A stretch of 64,000 bases of DNA from G965199725 sp965199725 (GCA_965199725.1 OZ241321.1:806001-870000); one strand, 5' to 3'. Shown: positions 50,530 through 60,853, numbered from the stretch's first letter. Numbers and translations are program-made. Notes: generated from the sequence alone by a model not told the origin.

Positions 50530-50605
50530 TGGTGGAGCTAAGCGGGATCGAACCGCTGACCTCCTGCGTGCAAAGCAGGCGCTCTCCCAGCTGAGCTATA
50601 GCCCC
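50530..50605 (-). tRNA. tRNA-Ala (anticodon TGC)
   Basis: The minus strand gives a complete cloverleaf beginning GGGGCTATAGCTCAGC, with anticodon loop CTTTGCACG, TTCGATCC in the T loop, and an encoded CCA end. It is the second spacer tRNA of the rRNA operon, in the usual Ile-Ala order. Confidence 0.97.
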
Positions 50606-50709
50606 TTTTTTGCTTGAGCATACCTGACCATGAAAATTATCTTCCTTTACCCACTACCGAGCAATTGCCAGAAGAAAAACAAGGATTTCAAAGTGGGCAA
50701 ACAGACAAG

Positions 50710-50786
<77 letters not shown>

Positions 50787-50857
50787 AGATGTATCTATCT
50801 ACTTTAGCATTAAGCAATGAATGTGGACACTCACAACAGGTGATCTTGCTGTTATAA

Positions 50858-52394
<1,537 letters not shown>

Positions 52395-52552
52395 GCTAAA
52401 CTTGTGGCATGTTTAACATGCCATTTACTCATAATCGACGTTGTCGTATTTAGTGAACATTAAATGCTCACATGTGTACGTCAAGCATCGACTTCTTCTT
52501 TTGGCAAGAATAAACCCGATGCAAGCACCCACATTCATTACTTGATGCTATA

Positions 52553-52564
52553 TTGTTAAAGAAC
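52553..52564 (-). promoter_or_regulatory. boxA antitermination site in the rRNA leader
   Basis: The minus strand reads GTTCTTTAACAA, about 35 bp downstream of the rRNA promoter and about 160 bp before the 16S 5' end, the usual leader location of boxA. Confidence 0.75.
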
Positions 52565-52597
52565 GTTAACACTTACGGTCAACTTTAAAGAAGACCC

Positions 52598-52625
52598 ATT
52601 ATACAGACGGAAAGTAAGTTGTCAA
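52598..52625 (-). promoter_or_regulatory. Sigma-70 promoter of the rRNA operon
   Basis: On the minus strand a perfect TTGACA (52625-52620) is followed after 16 bp by a perfect TATAAT (52603-52598). This is the strongest promoter match in the window and is placed about 200 bp upstream of 16S. The following GGGT is GC-rich, as in stringent-response promoters. No Fis sites were assigned. Confidence 0.9.
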
Positions 52626-52641
52626 TCTATTTTTAGCTAAA

Positions 52642-52860
52642 TTATCCAATCTGCTGCAAATTATCTACTATTAACTTAGTCTTTAGTTTATTTAATATTG
52701 GGAGATAATTATTTTTGATATTCCATTGCTTAGCTTTTTTATCAACTTTATTTCTAATGATAGAGACATCATTTTGGTCATCAAGTGGTAACAAAGAAAA
52801 CCAAATATTATAAATACCTTCTTGTGTAAATCTAATTGCACCGTTAATTATCGATTCAAA
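52642..52860 (-). pseudogene. C-terminal remnant of an unidentified protein
   Basis: Between the rRNA promoter and 53013 there is no intact gene. On the minus strand from about 52860, a clean frame reads ESIINGAIRFTQEGIYNIWF then SLLPLDDQNDVSIIRNKVDK, and ends in a TAA at 52642-52644. Upstream of it (52861-53010) fragments such as GFPDEVRDWYRKCFG and RLDRYIWNEKSQRNLAKD appear in different frames. These look like one or two genes broken by frameshifts. No family is recognised. Confidence 0.35.
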
Positions 52861-53012
52861 CTACCCCAAAACATTTCCTATACCAATCACGCACCTCATC
52901 AGGAAAACCTGCAATCTTTCGCTAAATTACGTTGCGATTTCTCATTCCATATGTAACGATCAAGCCTTTTCTTGAAACTCGCTTGTGTTTTGTCTATGTA
53001 TATGAGGAGGGC

Positions 53013-53261
53013 TCATTCTACCCCAGATGTATAATCTGAAAGAGCTAAATGTTTCGCGATCAGCTTTCCTTGTAGCGCGACACTTGGTTTGTGAAAAAAT
53101 GACACTGGTTTGTGAAAAAAATTAACTGGCGATATTTGGGCAGCATTTGCACTATTTTGTAACAGCTCTCTGATAGGATTGTTGTAACTGTCTTTTTTAT
53201 CTGCTAACTTTTTAGAAGTAAAGCCCTCTGGTTCTCCAGGTCTAAAATAAAGTTCAGACAT
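53013..53261 (-). pseudogene. N-terminal fragment resembling a GHKL-type ATPase
   Basis: An 82-codon frame starts MSELYFRPGEPEGFTSKKL and contains NPIRELLQNSANAAQ, resembling the N-box of Hsp90/histidine-kinase-like ATPases (usually ELLQNSLDA). After about residue 45 the frame runs into two copies of a dispersed repeat (53079-53121), coding NFFHKPVSFFHKPS, and then stops. The catalytic G-boxes are missing. It starts 11 bp after the upstream small frame, with a GGAGC ribosome binding site, so it once was the second gene of an operon. The family call is tentative. Confidence 0.45.
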
Positions 53262-53272
53262 TTGTATAGCTC

Positions 53273-53512
53273 CTAATCAGTGCAATGACAGGGTACATAG
53301 TCTTCATTCACTAAATATTCAGCCTCGCCCACAGTATTAAGCGGGTTGGCTGCTTTAGCTTTAATCTGCGGATACACCAGCGCTTTAACGCCACCAAAAA
53401 ACCCAACATAACGGTTATCGCTTTTAGTCTTTCTACCTTCTTCTTTAAGGTCACGGCTATATTTTTGTTCAATGTGTATCCACCAATCAATAGAGGCAGG
53501 CTTAAGGCACAA
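53273..53512 (-). pseudogene. Small unidentified frame upstream of the ATPase-like fragment
   Basis: A 79-codon frame with DWWIHIEQKYSRDLKEEGRK and VGFFGGVKALVYPQIKAKAA, ending 11 bp before the ATPase-like fragment. It looks like the C-terminal part of a longer protein, because the preceding DNA has no start signal and the frame's composition is protein-like. Its position directly before a GHKL-type fragment suggests a lost two-gene unit. I cannot name the family. It might instead be a short intact gene. Confidence 0.35.
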
Positions 53513-53852
53513 CTTGATTGATTAAACAAAAAGGTAAGAAGATAAAAAAAATTATTTACAATTCAATAGGTTACATGCTAACTCGATACTTTTTTAAAAG
53601 TATCAAGTTTAACGCATGAATTTGATACTAAATAAGCTACTATTCCACAGTTTGACGTGTCATTTTATACGCGCTTAGGCCTTTAAAAATACCATTTGAA
53701 GATTTTTTGAAGATTGTTTAAACGTTTTTGAGTTTTTTCACAAACCAAGTGTCTTATTTTGCCATATTTGCCTTAATTCGCATTTTTTCACAACTCCAAA
53801 TCAACATCTAAAAACAGATCAAGGCACTTGCTAAACCATTGTTATATATAGA

Positions 53853-53880
53853 TATTACCCACTATTACCCGCTATTACCC
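53853..53880 (+). repeat. 10-bp tandem repeat (TATTACCC core, three copies)
   Basis: TATTACCC recurs at 53853-53860, 53863-53870 and 53873-53880, exactly 10 bp apart, followed by a partial GTTATT directly beside a copy of the dispersed motif. One helical turn spacing suits protein binding to one DNA face, but function is unknown. Around it, 53513-53852 holds a 9-bp-stem hairpin (53585-53604) and no gene. Confidence 0.5.
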
Positions 53881-53932
53881 GTTATTCACAAACCAAGTGT
53901 CGTATTACAGCTTTCCTCGCACTATATCCATC

Positions 53933-54092
53933 TTATAAATTAACTTTAGCATTTTTAATGCTGCCAGATTGCCAAAATCCACTCGCCAATAACATATTGG
54001 TATATGAGGAATACACTTTAAGTAGTAATGTTTCTTCATTGTTACTTTGTTTGAATACTTCCAACATAGGCTTTGAGGTGATATCAAGCACT
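53933..54092 (-). pseudogene. Unidentified coding remnant between repeat region and tRNA-Lys
   Basis: The minus-strand frame from about 54092 reads VLDITSKPMLEVFKQSNNEE, TLLLKVYSSYTNMLLASGF and WQSGSIKNAKVNL, then meets a TAA at 53933-53935, after which the same frame goes on through the outermost repeat copy. A second frame over the same DNA is also open for 60 codons, so the true frame is uncertain. No family is recognised. 54093-54326 shows nothing I can support. Confidence 0.25.
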
Positions 54093-54326
54093 TTGAGTCC
54101 CTCTTACATGTCCTGTTAGGTTGACCATCTCAGCACCAAATTGACGTTTGTTTAGTGATAAGTAACCGTTTCTTGTACATTCGTTACTTACTTAATATCT
54201 ATACGCTCTTTATAAACATCTCTTTCTTATTGAAACAAGCGCCAGTCTTAATGCTATTTATTTTTTGAAGAGGCTACCGCAAGTTGTTTTGCCAAAAAAT
54301 TAAAACGCGCTGGTGCCTGTTTTTGT

Positions 54327-54402
54327 TGGTGGGCCGTCCGCGACTCGAACGCGGGACCATCGGATTAAAAGTCCGGTGCTCTACCAACTGAGCTAACGGC
54401 CC
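54327..54402 (-). tRNA. tRNA-Lys (anticodon TTT)
   Basis: The minus strand gives GGGCCGTTAGCTCAGTTGG, anticodon loop CTTTTAA, TTCGAGTC in the T loop and an encoded CCA. The cloverleaf is complete. No duplicated 3' end that would mark an integrated element was found in the adjacent graveyard region. Confidence 0.97.
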
Positions 54403-54503
54403 AAACTTAAAACGCGCAATCATACTGTATTGAGCAAAAATGGCAAGTATTTACGCAATAAATGTATTCTACACCAATCAATAATAATGCAATAATTACG
54501 TTA

Positions 54504-55175
54504 CTAATGCTGATAATTGGTAGGATCGATTACCTGTGCTTCAATAAAGCCTTGTCTACGAAAGTGGCATGAATCACAAAAACCACAAGCCAGACCATTA
54601 TTATCTGCTTGATAACAGGAAATAGTTTGGCCGTAATCAACACCTAACATGATGCCTTGCTGAATGATTTGCGCTTTGGTCATCGCTATCAGGGGCGCAT
54701 GAATAGCTAATATTTGGCCTTCAATGGTAGTTTTAGTCGCTATATTCGCTAACTGCTCAAAAGCAGTAATAAATGCTGGGCGACAGTCCGGATAACCTGA
54801 ATAGTCAACCGCATTCACGCCGATAAAAATTGCCTCGGCAGACAAGACTTCAGCCCACGCCAGCGCAATGGATAGAAATACAGTATTTCTGGCAGGCACA
54901 TAGGTAACGGGAATGGCTTTTTGGTAGTCATGCGGTAAATCAATACTGCTGTCTGTTAATGCTGATCCGCCAAAGACTGTTAAATCAATAGCAATGACTT
55001 TATGGCTAATCACGCCTATTTGTCTGGCTATTTTTTTAGCAGCGCAGAGCTCAACATGATGACGCTGACCATAATCAAAGCTTAAGGTATAACAGGCAAA
55101 ACCTTGTTTTTTTGCCATTGCTAACGCAGTCGCTGAATCTAACCCGCCAGAAAGAAGTACTACAGCACGCTTCAT
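54504..55175 (-). CDS. queC: 7-cyano-7-deazaguanine synthase
   Basis: A 223-residue ATP-dependent enzyme that turns 7-carboxy-7-deazaguanine into preQ0 for queuosine synthesis. The PP-loop LLSGGLDSATAL is at residues 7-18 and the zinc-binding CGFCDSC near the C terminus. It overlaps queE by 4 bp. The two enzymes catalyse consecutive steps (QueE then QueC), so the pair is a clear pathway unit, located after the Tol-Pal genes as in many gammaproteobacteria. Confidence 0.96.
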   Translation of the reverse strand: MKRAVVLLSGGLDSATALAMAKKQGFACYTLSFDYGQRHHVELCAAKKIARQIGVISHKVIAIDLTVFGGSALTDSSIDLPHDYQKAIPVTYVPARNTVFLSIALAWAEVLSAEAIFIGVNAVDYSGYPDCRPAFITAFEQLANIATKTTIEGQILAIHAPLIAMTKAQIIQQGIMLGVDYGQTISCYQADNNGLACGFCDSCHFRRQGFIEAQVIDPTNYQH

Positions 55176-55816
55176 CTCCCACGCTCATCATTCCACAAGT
55201 ATTTGTGCAATTGTATTTGCATTCTTACTGGCAGATTGTCCTGTACAATCCAATCAGCCAAATCGGTTGGCTTTAATTTATTATGCACCGGGGAAAATAA
55301 TACTTCACACTGTCTGGATAAATTATATTCGGTCAATTTTTGACACGCCCATTGGTAGTCATCGCGACCTGCAATGACAAACTTCACTTGATCATGGGGC
55401 TTTAGAAAACTAATATTGTTGTAATTATTCTTTGGCTCTTCGCCAGATGCGGGTGTTTTAATATCCATAACACAAACCACCCGTGGATCAACAGCAGAAA
55501 TGTCCATTGCGCCGCTAGTTTCCAACGATACTTCCACATTAAGATCACAGAGTGACTCTAATAGATCGTAACTGCAATGCTGGGCTAATGGCTCACCGCC
55601 AGTGACTGTTACATAACGAGGATGATAAACTTGAACTTGTTTAATTATAGTGCCAACATCCATTTTTTTGCCATCATGGAAGGCGTACCCTGTATCGCAA
55701 TATGTACACCGCAGAGGGCAACCTGTCAGACGGATAAACACCGTTGGCAAGCCCATCGTGCGCGTCTCACCTTGCAAAGAATAAAAAATTTCAGTAACGC
55801 GGCACTGTGCTGCCAT
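55172..55816 (-). CDS. queE: 7-carboxy-7-deazaguanine synthase
   Basis: A 214-residue radical SAM enzyme converting 6-carboxytetrahydropterin to 7-carboxy-7-deazaguanine. The iron-sulfur motif is CPLRCTYCDT (CxxxCxxC), near residue 33, preceded by IFYSLQGE. The VTVTGGEPLAQ motif follows. The length is typical of the gammaproteobacterial form. It lies 23 bp after cpoB and overlaps queC, implying transcription with the Tol-Pal operon. Confidence 0.96.
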   Translation of the reverse strand: MAAQCRVTEIFYSLQGETRTMGLPTVFIRLTGCPLRCTYCDTGYAFHDGKKMDVGTIIKQVQVYHPRYVTVTGGEPLAQHCSYDLLESLCDLNVEVSLETSGAMDISAVDPRVVCVMDIKTPASGEEPKNNYNNISFLKPHDQVKFVIAGRDDYQWACQKLTEYNLSRQCEVLFSPVHNKLKPTDLADWIVQDNLPVRMQIQLHKYLWNDERGR

Positions 55817-55839
55817 AAATAACTACCACTTAAGTTATC

Positions 55840-56643
55840 CTAGCGCACTTCTTGTTTAATGATTGCTAACCTCACTTTAGCTAATCGTGCAGCAGGGGTG
55901 TCTGGATAGCTTTCTATAACAGTGGTCAATGTTGACTCCGCTTCAGTTACCTTATCAAGTTCATATTGACTAAAACCTCGTTTTAATAATGCATCAGCAA
56001 CTTTATTGCTCATGGGAAAGCGATCTATTACTGTCTGAAAAGATAAAATAGCTAAATCAAAGCGATGTAATACATAGTTAGCTTCCCCCTGCCAATAATA
56101 GGCGTTAGGTAAATAATCACTCTGTGGATAACTATCAATAAAAACATCCAGCATATCAATAGCCTGCTCATACTCACCACTGCGCAACACTTGTAACGCT
56201 GATTGATAATCATTTTCATCATGATCAACTGCGAGTGATGTAGCATCATCACCTGTATTTATTGTTTGATTTATTGACACGCTATCATCAGACATTACAT
56301 CAATTTGGTCAGGTATCATTTCATCTAAAACAGGTCCCTCTACTGCGGCAATAGTGGTGACTGCCTGTGCTTGCAAAAGCACATCCAAATCAAGGTATAA
56401 TTCACGCTGGCGCCTGCGCAATGTAGTAAGTTCGTGCCTTAATAGCTCGTTATCACCATGCAGCCTTTTTATTTCATCTTGCAAGTGCTCAACACGATTC
56501 AATAACGATATTAAGCCCTGACCATTAACAATATGCTCTAACCTATCAACACGTTGCGCTATTTCCACTTCATCAGCAACAGATACATTACCTGACAAGG
56601 CTATTGCAAATACACATACTAAACAAAGTTTGTTATCTATCAT
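55840..56643 (-). CDS. cpoB: Cell division coordinator CpoB (YbgF)
   Basis: A 267-residue periplasmic protein that links the Tol system to peptidoglycan synthesis at the septum. A signal peptide covers about residues 1-23. A trimerising coiled coil follows (about 30-90: RVDRLEHIVNGQGLISLLNR...), then an acidic linker and C-terminal TPR repeats (YQSALQVLRSGEYEQAIDML, YYWQGEANYVL). Position after pal is canonical. Length matches E. coli (263). Confidence 0.95.
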   Translation of the reverse strand: MIDNKLCLVCVFAIALSGNVSVADEVEIAQRVDRLEHIVNGQGLISLLNRVEHLQDEIKRLHGDNELLRHELTTLRRRQRELYLDLDVLLQAQAVTTIAAVEGPVLDEMIPDQIDVMSDDSVSINQTINTGDDATSLAVDHDENDYQSALQVLRSGEYEQAIDMLDVFIDSYPQSDYLPNAYYWQGEANYVLHRFDLAILSFQTVIDRFPMSNKVADALLKRGFSQYELDKVTEAESTLTTVIESYPDTPAARLAKVRLAIIKQEVR

Positions 56644-56652
56644 ACCCGTTAA

Positions 56653-57288
56653 CTATTGACCTAGATACAGCAACTCAACACGGCGATTTTGCTGCCACGC
56701 AAACTCATAAGAACCCCTAACATGAGGATGCTCTTCACCCATGCTGATCACCTGCAACTGATCTATGCTTGCACCCTGCAACATTAATATCTGACGGACA
56801 GCCAAGGCACGTCGCTCACCTAATGCAAGATTATATTCGCGCGATCCTCGTTCATCGGTATGTCCAATTAAACGAACAACAACATTGGAATTGTCAGCCA
56901 AATAAGTGGCATGAGTTTCCAAAGTAGTCTGATCCTCCTTCTTGACTACTGCACTGTCATAATCAAAATAAACAACACGATTTGCCAGCAGGCTTGCAGG
57001 ATTATTCAATTCACCTAAATTAGTGAATTCGTAGCTTTGGTATTGCTCTCTGTCAGCAACAATAACCTTTGTTTCAGCACCATTATCTATAGTAATATCT
57101 GCAGTAGTAGCATCGAAATCTGATATATCGTCATCAAGGGCAATAACATTAGGATCTTCTATTGCCATACCATCTGTCTCTGTACGATCAGATTGGCCAC
57201 TAATGCCTGATATATTGCTACCCGTGGTACCGCAACCATAGAGCCATGATAATGTTAGTAACACTGACATTAATTTTAACAATTTCAT
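56653..57288 (-). CDS. pal: Peptidoglycan-associated lipoprotein Pal
   Basis: A 211-residue outer-membrane lipoprotein with lipobox LYGC at residues 16-19. An acidic, low-complexity linker (about 20-95, rich in D, E and T) is followed by an OmpA-type peptidoglycan-binding domain with VYFDYDSAVV, LIGHTDERGSREYN and NRRVELLY. The linker is longer than in E. coli Pal (173 residues in total), so the extra length lies between the lipid anchor and the wall domain. It lies between tolB and cpoB as usual. Confidence 0.96.
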   Translation of the reverse strand: MKLLKLMSVLLTLSWLYGCGTTGSNISGISGQSDRTETDGMAIEDPNVIALDDDISDFDATTADITIDNGAETKVIVADREQYQSYEFTNLGELNNPASLLANRVVYFDYDSAVVKKEDQTTLETHATYLADNSNVVVRLIGHTDERGSREYNLALGERRALAVRQILMLQGASIDQLQVISMGEEHPHVRGSYEFAWQQNRRVELLYLGQ

Positions 57289-57315
57289 TTACTCACCTCC
57301 CTAAAACTAAAACTC

Positions 57316-58611
57316 TTATTTTCTAAATGGTGACCATGCCGGTTCACGTACATTTTTACCTGATTTATTCAAACGCTTATTAACTCTGCCATCAACTGAT
57401 ACCAAGCCTAATTCACCTGTACCCTCTTTTCCAATAGCATACAGGATCATATGGTCATTAGGTGCAAAAGTTGGTGACTCATCATAACCCGTTTTAGTCA
57501 AAACCTGTACACGCCCTGTTTCCATATCCTGTACAGCAATATAAAACTGCCCATCTTTACCTGTCACCATCGTCATGAAACGACCATCTGATGATAAATC
57601 TGGTGATGCATTATAGCTACCCTCAAATGTTACGCGCTCTGCACCACCTCCATTAACAGGCACCTTGTAAATCTGAGGGCTACCACCACGATCCGATGTA
57701 AATATGATTTCTCTAGCATTAGGCATCCATACTGCCTCAGTGTCAATGGCATGATTATATGTTATCCGCGACAATTTCTTAGAGGATAACGTAAACACAT
57801 AAATTTCAGGATTACCTGACCTGGATAATGTAATTGCTAATTTTTTACCATCTGGTGACCATGCAGGCGCACTATTAATGCCCTCAAATGCTGCCACTGA
57901 GTTACGCCACCCACTGCGTATCTCCTGCACAAATACTTCTGACTTACCATTTTCAAAAGATACATAACTCAAATGTTCGCCGTCTGGCGCCCAACTTGGT
58001 GACAAAATAGGTTTTCTGGACTCCAGTATAGTTCTCGGATTAGATCCATCAGCATCAGCTATTTGCAACGCATAGCGCTTACCGCCTGTCGCACCATGTA
58101 TCTCTGTCACAAAAGTCAATCGCGTTGAAAACACTCCTACCTCACCAGTCAATGCTTCGTACACCTGATCGGCAATTTGATGGGATAGTAGTCGCAAACC
58201 TGATACTGGAACCTGTTGATAACGCTTACCGGCTAACTGTCTACTCTGATAAACATCAAATAGCTGAAATTGAACTTGGTACATTTTACCGTCAAAACTA
58301 CTCACCTTGCCAATAAGCAAGTTTTCAGAACGCAATAATTGCCAGTCTCTAAAGTTGATCTCTGAGACTTCATGAGGTCTAGAAATCAAATCTTCATCAG
58401 CCAACAGATCAAAACGACCGCTATTTATCAAATTATTACTTACCAAGGTTGAAATATCCTGCGGTGGAGCAGCACCTTCGCTGGCAAAAGGGACAACAGC
58501 AATAGGAATAGCTGCCTCTATTCCACCGGTAATTTCAATCACCAGTTCAGCTTTAATTTGCCATGGAGAAATGACTGCTAATAACCCCATTGCCAACAAA
58601 TATTTGGTCAT
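57316..58611 (-). CDS. tolB: Tol-Pal system periplasmic protein TolB
   Basis: A 431-residue periplasmic protein with signal peptide (about 1-21). Its N-terminal domain is followed by a six-bladed beta-propeller, whose blades repeat motifs such as PSWAPDGEHLSYVSFENGKS, APAWSPDGKKLAITLSRSG and SPDLSSDGRFMTMV. TolB binds Pal, and its N terminus contacts TolA. The gene is 16 bp after tolA and before pal. Length equals E. coli TolB (430). Confidence 0.96.
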   Translation of the reverse strand: MTKYLLAMGLLAVISPWQIKAELVIEITGGIEAAIPIAVVPFASEGAAPPQDISTLVSNNLINSGRFDLLADEDLISRPHEVSEINFRDWQLLRSENLLIGKVSSFDGKMYQVQFQLFDVYQSRQLAGKRYQQVPVSGLRLLSHQIADQVYEALTGEVGVFSTRLTFVTEIHGATGGKRYALQIADADGSNPRTILESRKPILSPSWAPDGEHLSYVSFENGKSEVFVQEIRSGWRNSVAAFEGINSAPAWSPDGKKLAITLSRSGNPEIYVFTLSSKKLSRITYNHAIDTEAVWMPNAREIIFTSDRGGSPQIYKVPVNGGGAERVTFEGSYNASPDLSSDGRFMTMVTGKDGQFYIAVQDMETGRVQVLTKTGYDESPTFAPNDHMILYAIGKEGTGELGLVSVDGRVNKRLNKSGKNVREPAWSPFRK

Positions 58612-58627
58612 AATTCTGCCTTGATAT

Positions 58628-59737
58628 TTAATCTGACTTAAATGTTAGGGTAAACCGTCTGAATTTTAATGCTATCTTTTTATCTACTGGCAAGGCTAAA
58701 GGTGTAGCTTTATGAACCGCTGCTATCGCCGAACGATCAAACAAATCATTACCACTACTTTTACTTATTTCCACGGTTTTCACATTACCATCAGGTAATA
58801 AACTAATTGATAAATCACAGCGCAAACTAGTTGTTATGTTTTGTGGCCTGATCCAATCGCGTTTTATTTCCGCCTCGATTAAGCTCATATGCTTAGCAAC
58901 GATAGTACTATTTCTTTTGTGTGCCTGTAATTCCGCTTGTTTGCGCGCTTGTTGCAATTCTGCAATACGTTTTTTCTCTTGTTTTTCTACTTGTTTGGCT
59001 TTGGCTTCAGCTTTAAGTTTACGCGCCTCTTCTGCTTTTGTAGCAGCCTCTGCTTGTTTGCGTTTCGCTTCGGCTTGCTGACGTGCTTCATCTGCCTGAT
59101 TCTTTAATAACTCCGCTTGTTTGCGCGCTTGTTGCAATTCTGCAATACGTTTTTTCTCTTGTTTTTCTACTTGTTTGGCTTTGGCTTCAGCTTTAAGTTT
59201 ACGCGCCTCTTCTGCTTTTGTAGCAGCCTCTGCTTGTTTGCGTTTCGCTTCGGCTTGCTGACGTGCTTCATCTGCCTGATTCTTTAATAACTCCGCTTGT
59301 TTGCGCGCTTGTTGCAATTCTGCAATACGTTTTTTCTCTTGTTTTTCTACTTGTTTGGCTTTGGCTTCAGCTTTAAGTTTACGCGCCTCTTCTGCTTTTG
59401 TAGCAGCCTCTGCTTGTTTGCGTTTCGCTTCGGCTTGCTGACGTGCTTCATCTGCCTGATTCTTTAATAACTCCGCTTGTTTGCGCGCTTGTTGCAATTC
59501 TGCAATACGTTTTTTCTCTTGTTTTTCTGCCTCTCTCTTTTCGTTTTCAATATCCTGAAGACGCGCTATTTGTTCCAGTACCTGCGACTCATCAACTGAT
59601 GTCGCCTGCATAATATCAGTTTTTACCGGTGAGACAAAACGACTAGTTGGTTTTGAATCTACACCAATAATAAGTAATATAGCTAGCACAACATGCAATA
59701 CCAGTGAATAACCAATAGCAATTATTTTTTTAGTCAC
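58628..59737 (-). CDS. tolA: Tol-Pal energy-transducing protein TolA with perfect 60-residue repeats
   Basis: A 369-residue inner-membrane protein starting at GTG (59737). One membrane anchor spans about residues 8-27 (GYSLVLHVVLAILLIIGV). The long periplasmic helix (about 55-275) is built of 3.3 copies of a 60-residue unit rich in K, A, E and Q (QARKQAELLKNQADEARQQA...), identical at DNA level. The C-terminal domain III (about 285-369: IEAEIKRDWIRPQNI, then VEISKSSGNDLFDRSAIAAV) contacts Pal and TolB. It links the TolQR motor to the outer membrane during division. The neighbours tolR and tolB are in standard order. Confidence 0.95.
   Translation of the reverse strand: MTKKIIAIGYSLVLHVVLAILLIIGVDSKPTSRFVSPVKTDIMQATSVDESQVLEQIARLQDIENEKREAEKQEKKRIAELQQARKQAELLKNQADEARQQAEAKRKQAEAATKAEEARKLKAEAKAKQVEKQEKKRIAELQQARKQAELLKNQADEARQQAEAKRKQAEAATKAEEARKLKAEAKAKQVEKQEKKRIAELQQARKQAELLKNQADEARQQAEAKRKQAEAATKAEEARKLKAEAKAKQVEKQEKKRIAELQQARKQAELQAHKRNSTIVAKHMSLIEAEIKRDWIRPQNITTSLRCDLSISLLPDGNVKTVEISKSSGNDLFDRSAIAAVHKATPLALPVDKKIALKFRRFTLTFKSD
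58932..59528. repeat. Perfect 180-bp tandem repeat inside tolA (3.3 copies)
   Basis: The sequence from 58932 to 59528 repeats with a period of exactly 180 bp, with copies starting at 58932, 59112, 59292 and a partial copy at 59472. I found no mismatch between copies. The period is a multiple of three, so each unit adds 60 residues to the TolA helix without breaking frame. Confidence 0.97.
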
Positions 59738-59745
59738 ATTATCAC

Positions 59746-60174
59746 TTACTCAATATATTCTGGTTGCTTGGTAATTAAACCAACATTGGGTGCCCCTGCT
59801 TTTTGTAATAATGCCATTACTGCCACAACATGTCCGTAACTGGCACCATTATCACCCTTAATCATAACTCGTGTGTTTGGAGTACGTCGCAACACTGCTT
59901 GCGTTTTTGCTATCAATAATTGCGCATCAGCCGGTTTATTTTGATGATCGCCAACAGCGATATAAAATAACCCTTTAGCATCAACAGAGACAATAAGCGG
60001 GCTGCCTCCATCAGACATTTCAATAAAATTGGCAGATGCCTGAGGCAAATCAACCTGTACCCCCTGGGTTAACATAGGCGCAGTAATCATAAAAATGATG
60101 AGTAATACCAACATTACATCAATGTAAGGCACTACATTGATTTCGGCCATTAGTTTGCGTCTTTGTCTGTACAC
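59746..60174 (-). CDS. tolR: Tol-Pal motor protein TolR
   Basis: A protein of 143 residues with one membrane segment (about 18-38, IDVMLVLLIIFMITAPML). The conserved membrane Asp in VPYIDVMLV takes part in proton flow with TolQ. The frame is open back to 60240, inside tolQ. The GTG at 60174 gives VYRQRRKLMAEINVVPYIDV, which matches the usual TolR N terminus and starts 14 bp after the tolQ stop. The ATG at 60150 is a shorter alternative. No clear ribosome binding site decides it. Confidence 0.92.
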   Translation of the reverse strand: MYRQRRKLMAEINVVPYIDVMLVLLIIFMITAPMLTQGVQVDLPQASANFIEMSDGGSPLIVSVDAKGLFYIAVGDHQNKPADAQLLIAKTQAVLRRTPNTRVMIKGDNGASYGHVVAVMALLQKAGAPNVGLITKQPEYIE

Positions 60175-60187
60175 AGCAGTGAATAAA

Positions 60188-60853
60188 CTAATTATGTTGG
60201 CGCTGCAAAATAGAAGAAAATTCTTCCAAAAAACTATCATAACGATTTATTAATCGCTCAATTTGGTAGGCATAACGGTTATAAGCAATAACTGCTGGGA
60301 TCGCGGCAAATAAACCCATTGCTGTCGCAATTAATGCTTCAGCTATACCAGGGGCAACCATAGCCAGTGTTGCTTGTTGCGCATCACCCAAGGCACGGAA
60401 AGAGTTCATAATGCCCCATACGGTACCAAATAATCCAATATAGGGGCTTGCTGATCCTGCTGTTGCCAAAAATGACAGCGATGTTTCTAATTGATCAATT
60501 TCACGCGCTAATGAAACACGCATCACTCGCTGCACACCCTGTAATACTGACGATGGCTGTGAACTTAATTTTTTCAGTTGCATAAATTCCTTAAACCCAA
60601 TTGCAAACATGCTGGCCATGCCTTGGTTATCAGGACGAGGATGCACAGTTCGGTAAAGGCTGCTTAATTCTTTACTTGACCAGAACTCATTTTCAAACTC
60701 ATCAGCACTGCGTCTGGCCTGAGCAAGCTCGCTACGTTTATTAAAAATCAATGTCCACGAATATAGTGAAATGGACAACAAAGCTAACATGACCAGTTGT
60801 ACTACTAAACTAGCCTCAAAAATTAAGGTTAGCAAGGAAAGATCAGTATTCAC
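60188..60853 (-). CDS. tolQ: Tol-Pal motor protein TolQ
   Basis: A 221-residue inner-membrane protein starting with GTG (60853). It has three membrane segments: about 15-37, 125-150 (with YIGLFGTVWGIMNSF) and 160-185 (APGIAEALIATAMGLFAAIP). These form the proton channel with TolR. It overlaps ybgC by 11 bp in the canonical ybgC-tolQ-tolR-tolA-tolB-pal operon. Length is near E. coli TolQ (230). Confidence 0.96.
   Translation of the reverse strand: MNTDLSLLTLIFEASLVVQLVMLALLSISLYSWTLIFNKRSELAQARRSADEFENEFWSSKELSSLYRTVHPRPDNQGMASMFAIGFKEFMQLKKLSSQPSSVLQGVQRVMRVSLAREIDQLETSLSFLATAGSASPYIGLFGTVWGIMNSFRALGDAQQATLAMVAPGIAEALIATAMGLFAAIPAVIAYNRYAYQIERLINRYDSFLEEFSSILQRQHN

Larger units (their letters stand above)
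53079..53901. repeat. Four copies of a 17-21 bp motif in inverted arrangement
   Basis: The motif TTTTTTCACAAACCAAGTGTC occurs on the plus strand at 53733-53753 and, as TTCACAAACCAAGTGTC, at 53885-53901. It occurs on the minus strand at 53079-53099 and, with one base missing, at 53101-53121. Two copies point one way on the left and two the other way on the right, about 0.8 kb apart. This is the layout of transposase-binding sites at ends of elements such as IS21- or Tn7-like transposons, but no transposase is left. The entry spans all copies. Confidence 0.5.

Noticed and set aside
53585..53604. Inverted repeat GATACTTTT/AAAAGTATC
   Set aside because: A 9-bp AT-rich stem in non-coding DNA without a T-run or neighbouring gene end. 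It may be a remnant, but no function is supported.
54093..54402. tRNA-Lys as the attachment site of an integrated element
   Set aside because: No integrase gene and no repeated copy of the tRNA 3' end were found on either side.
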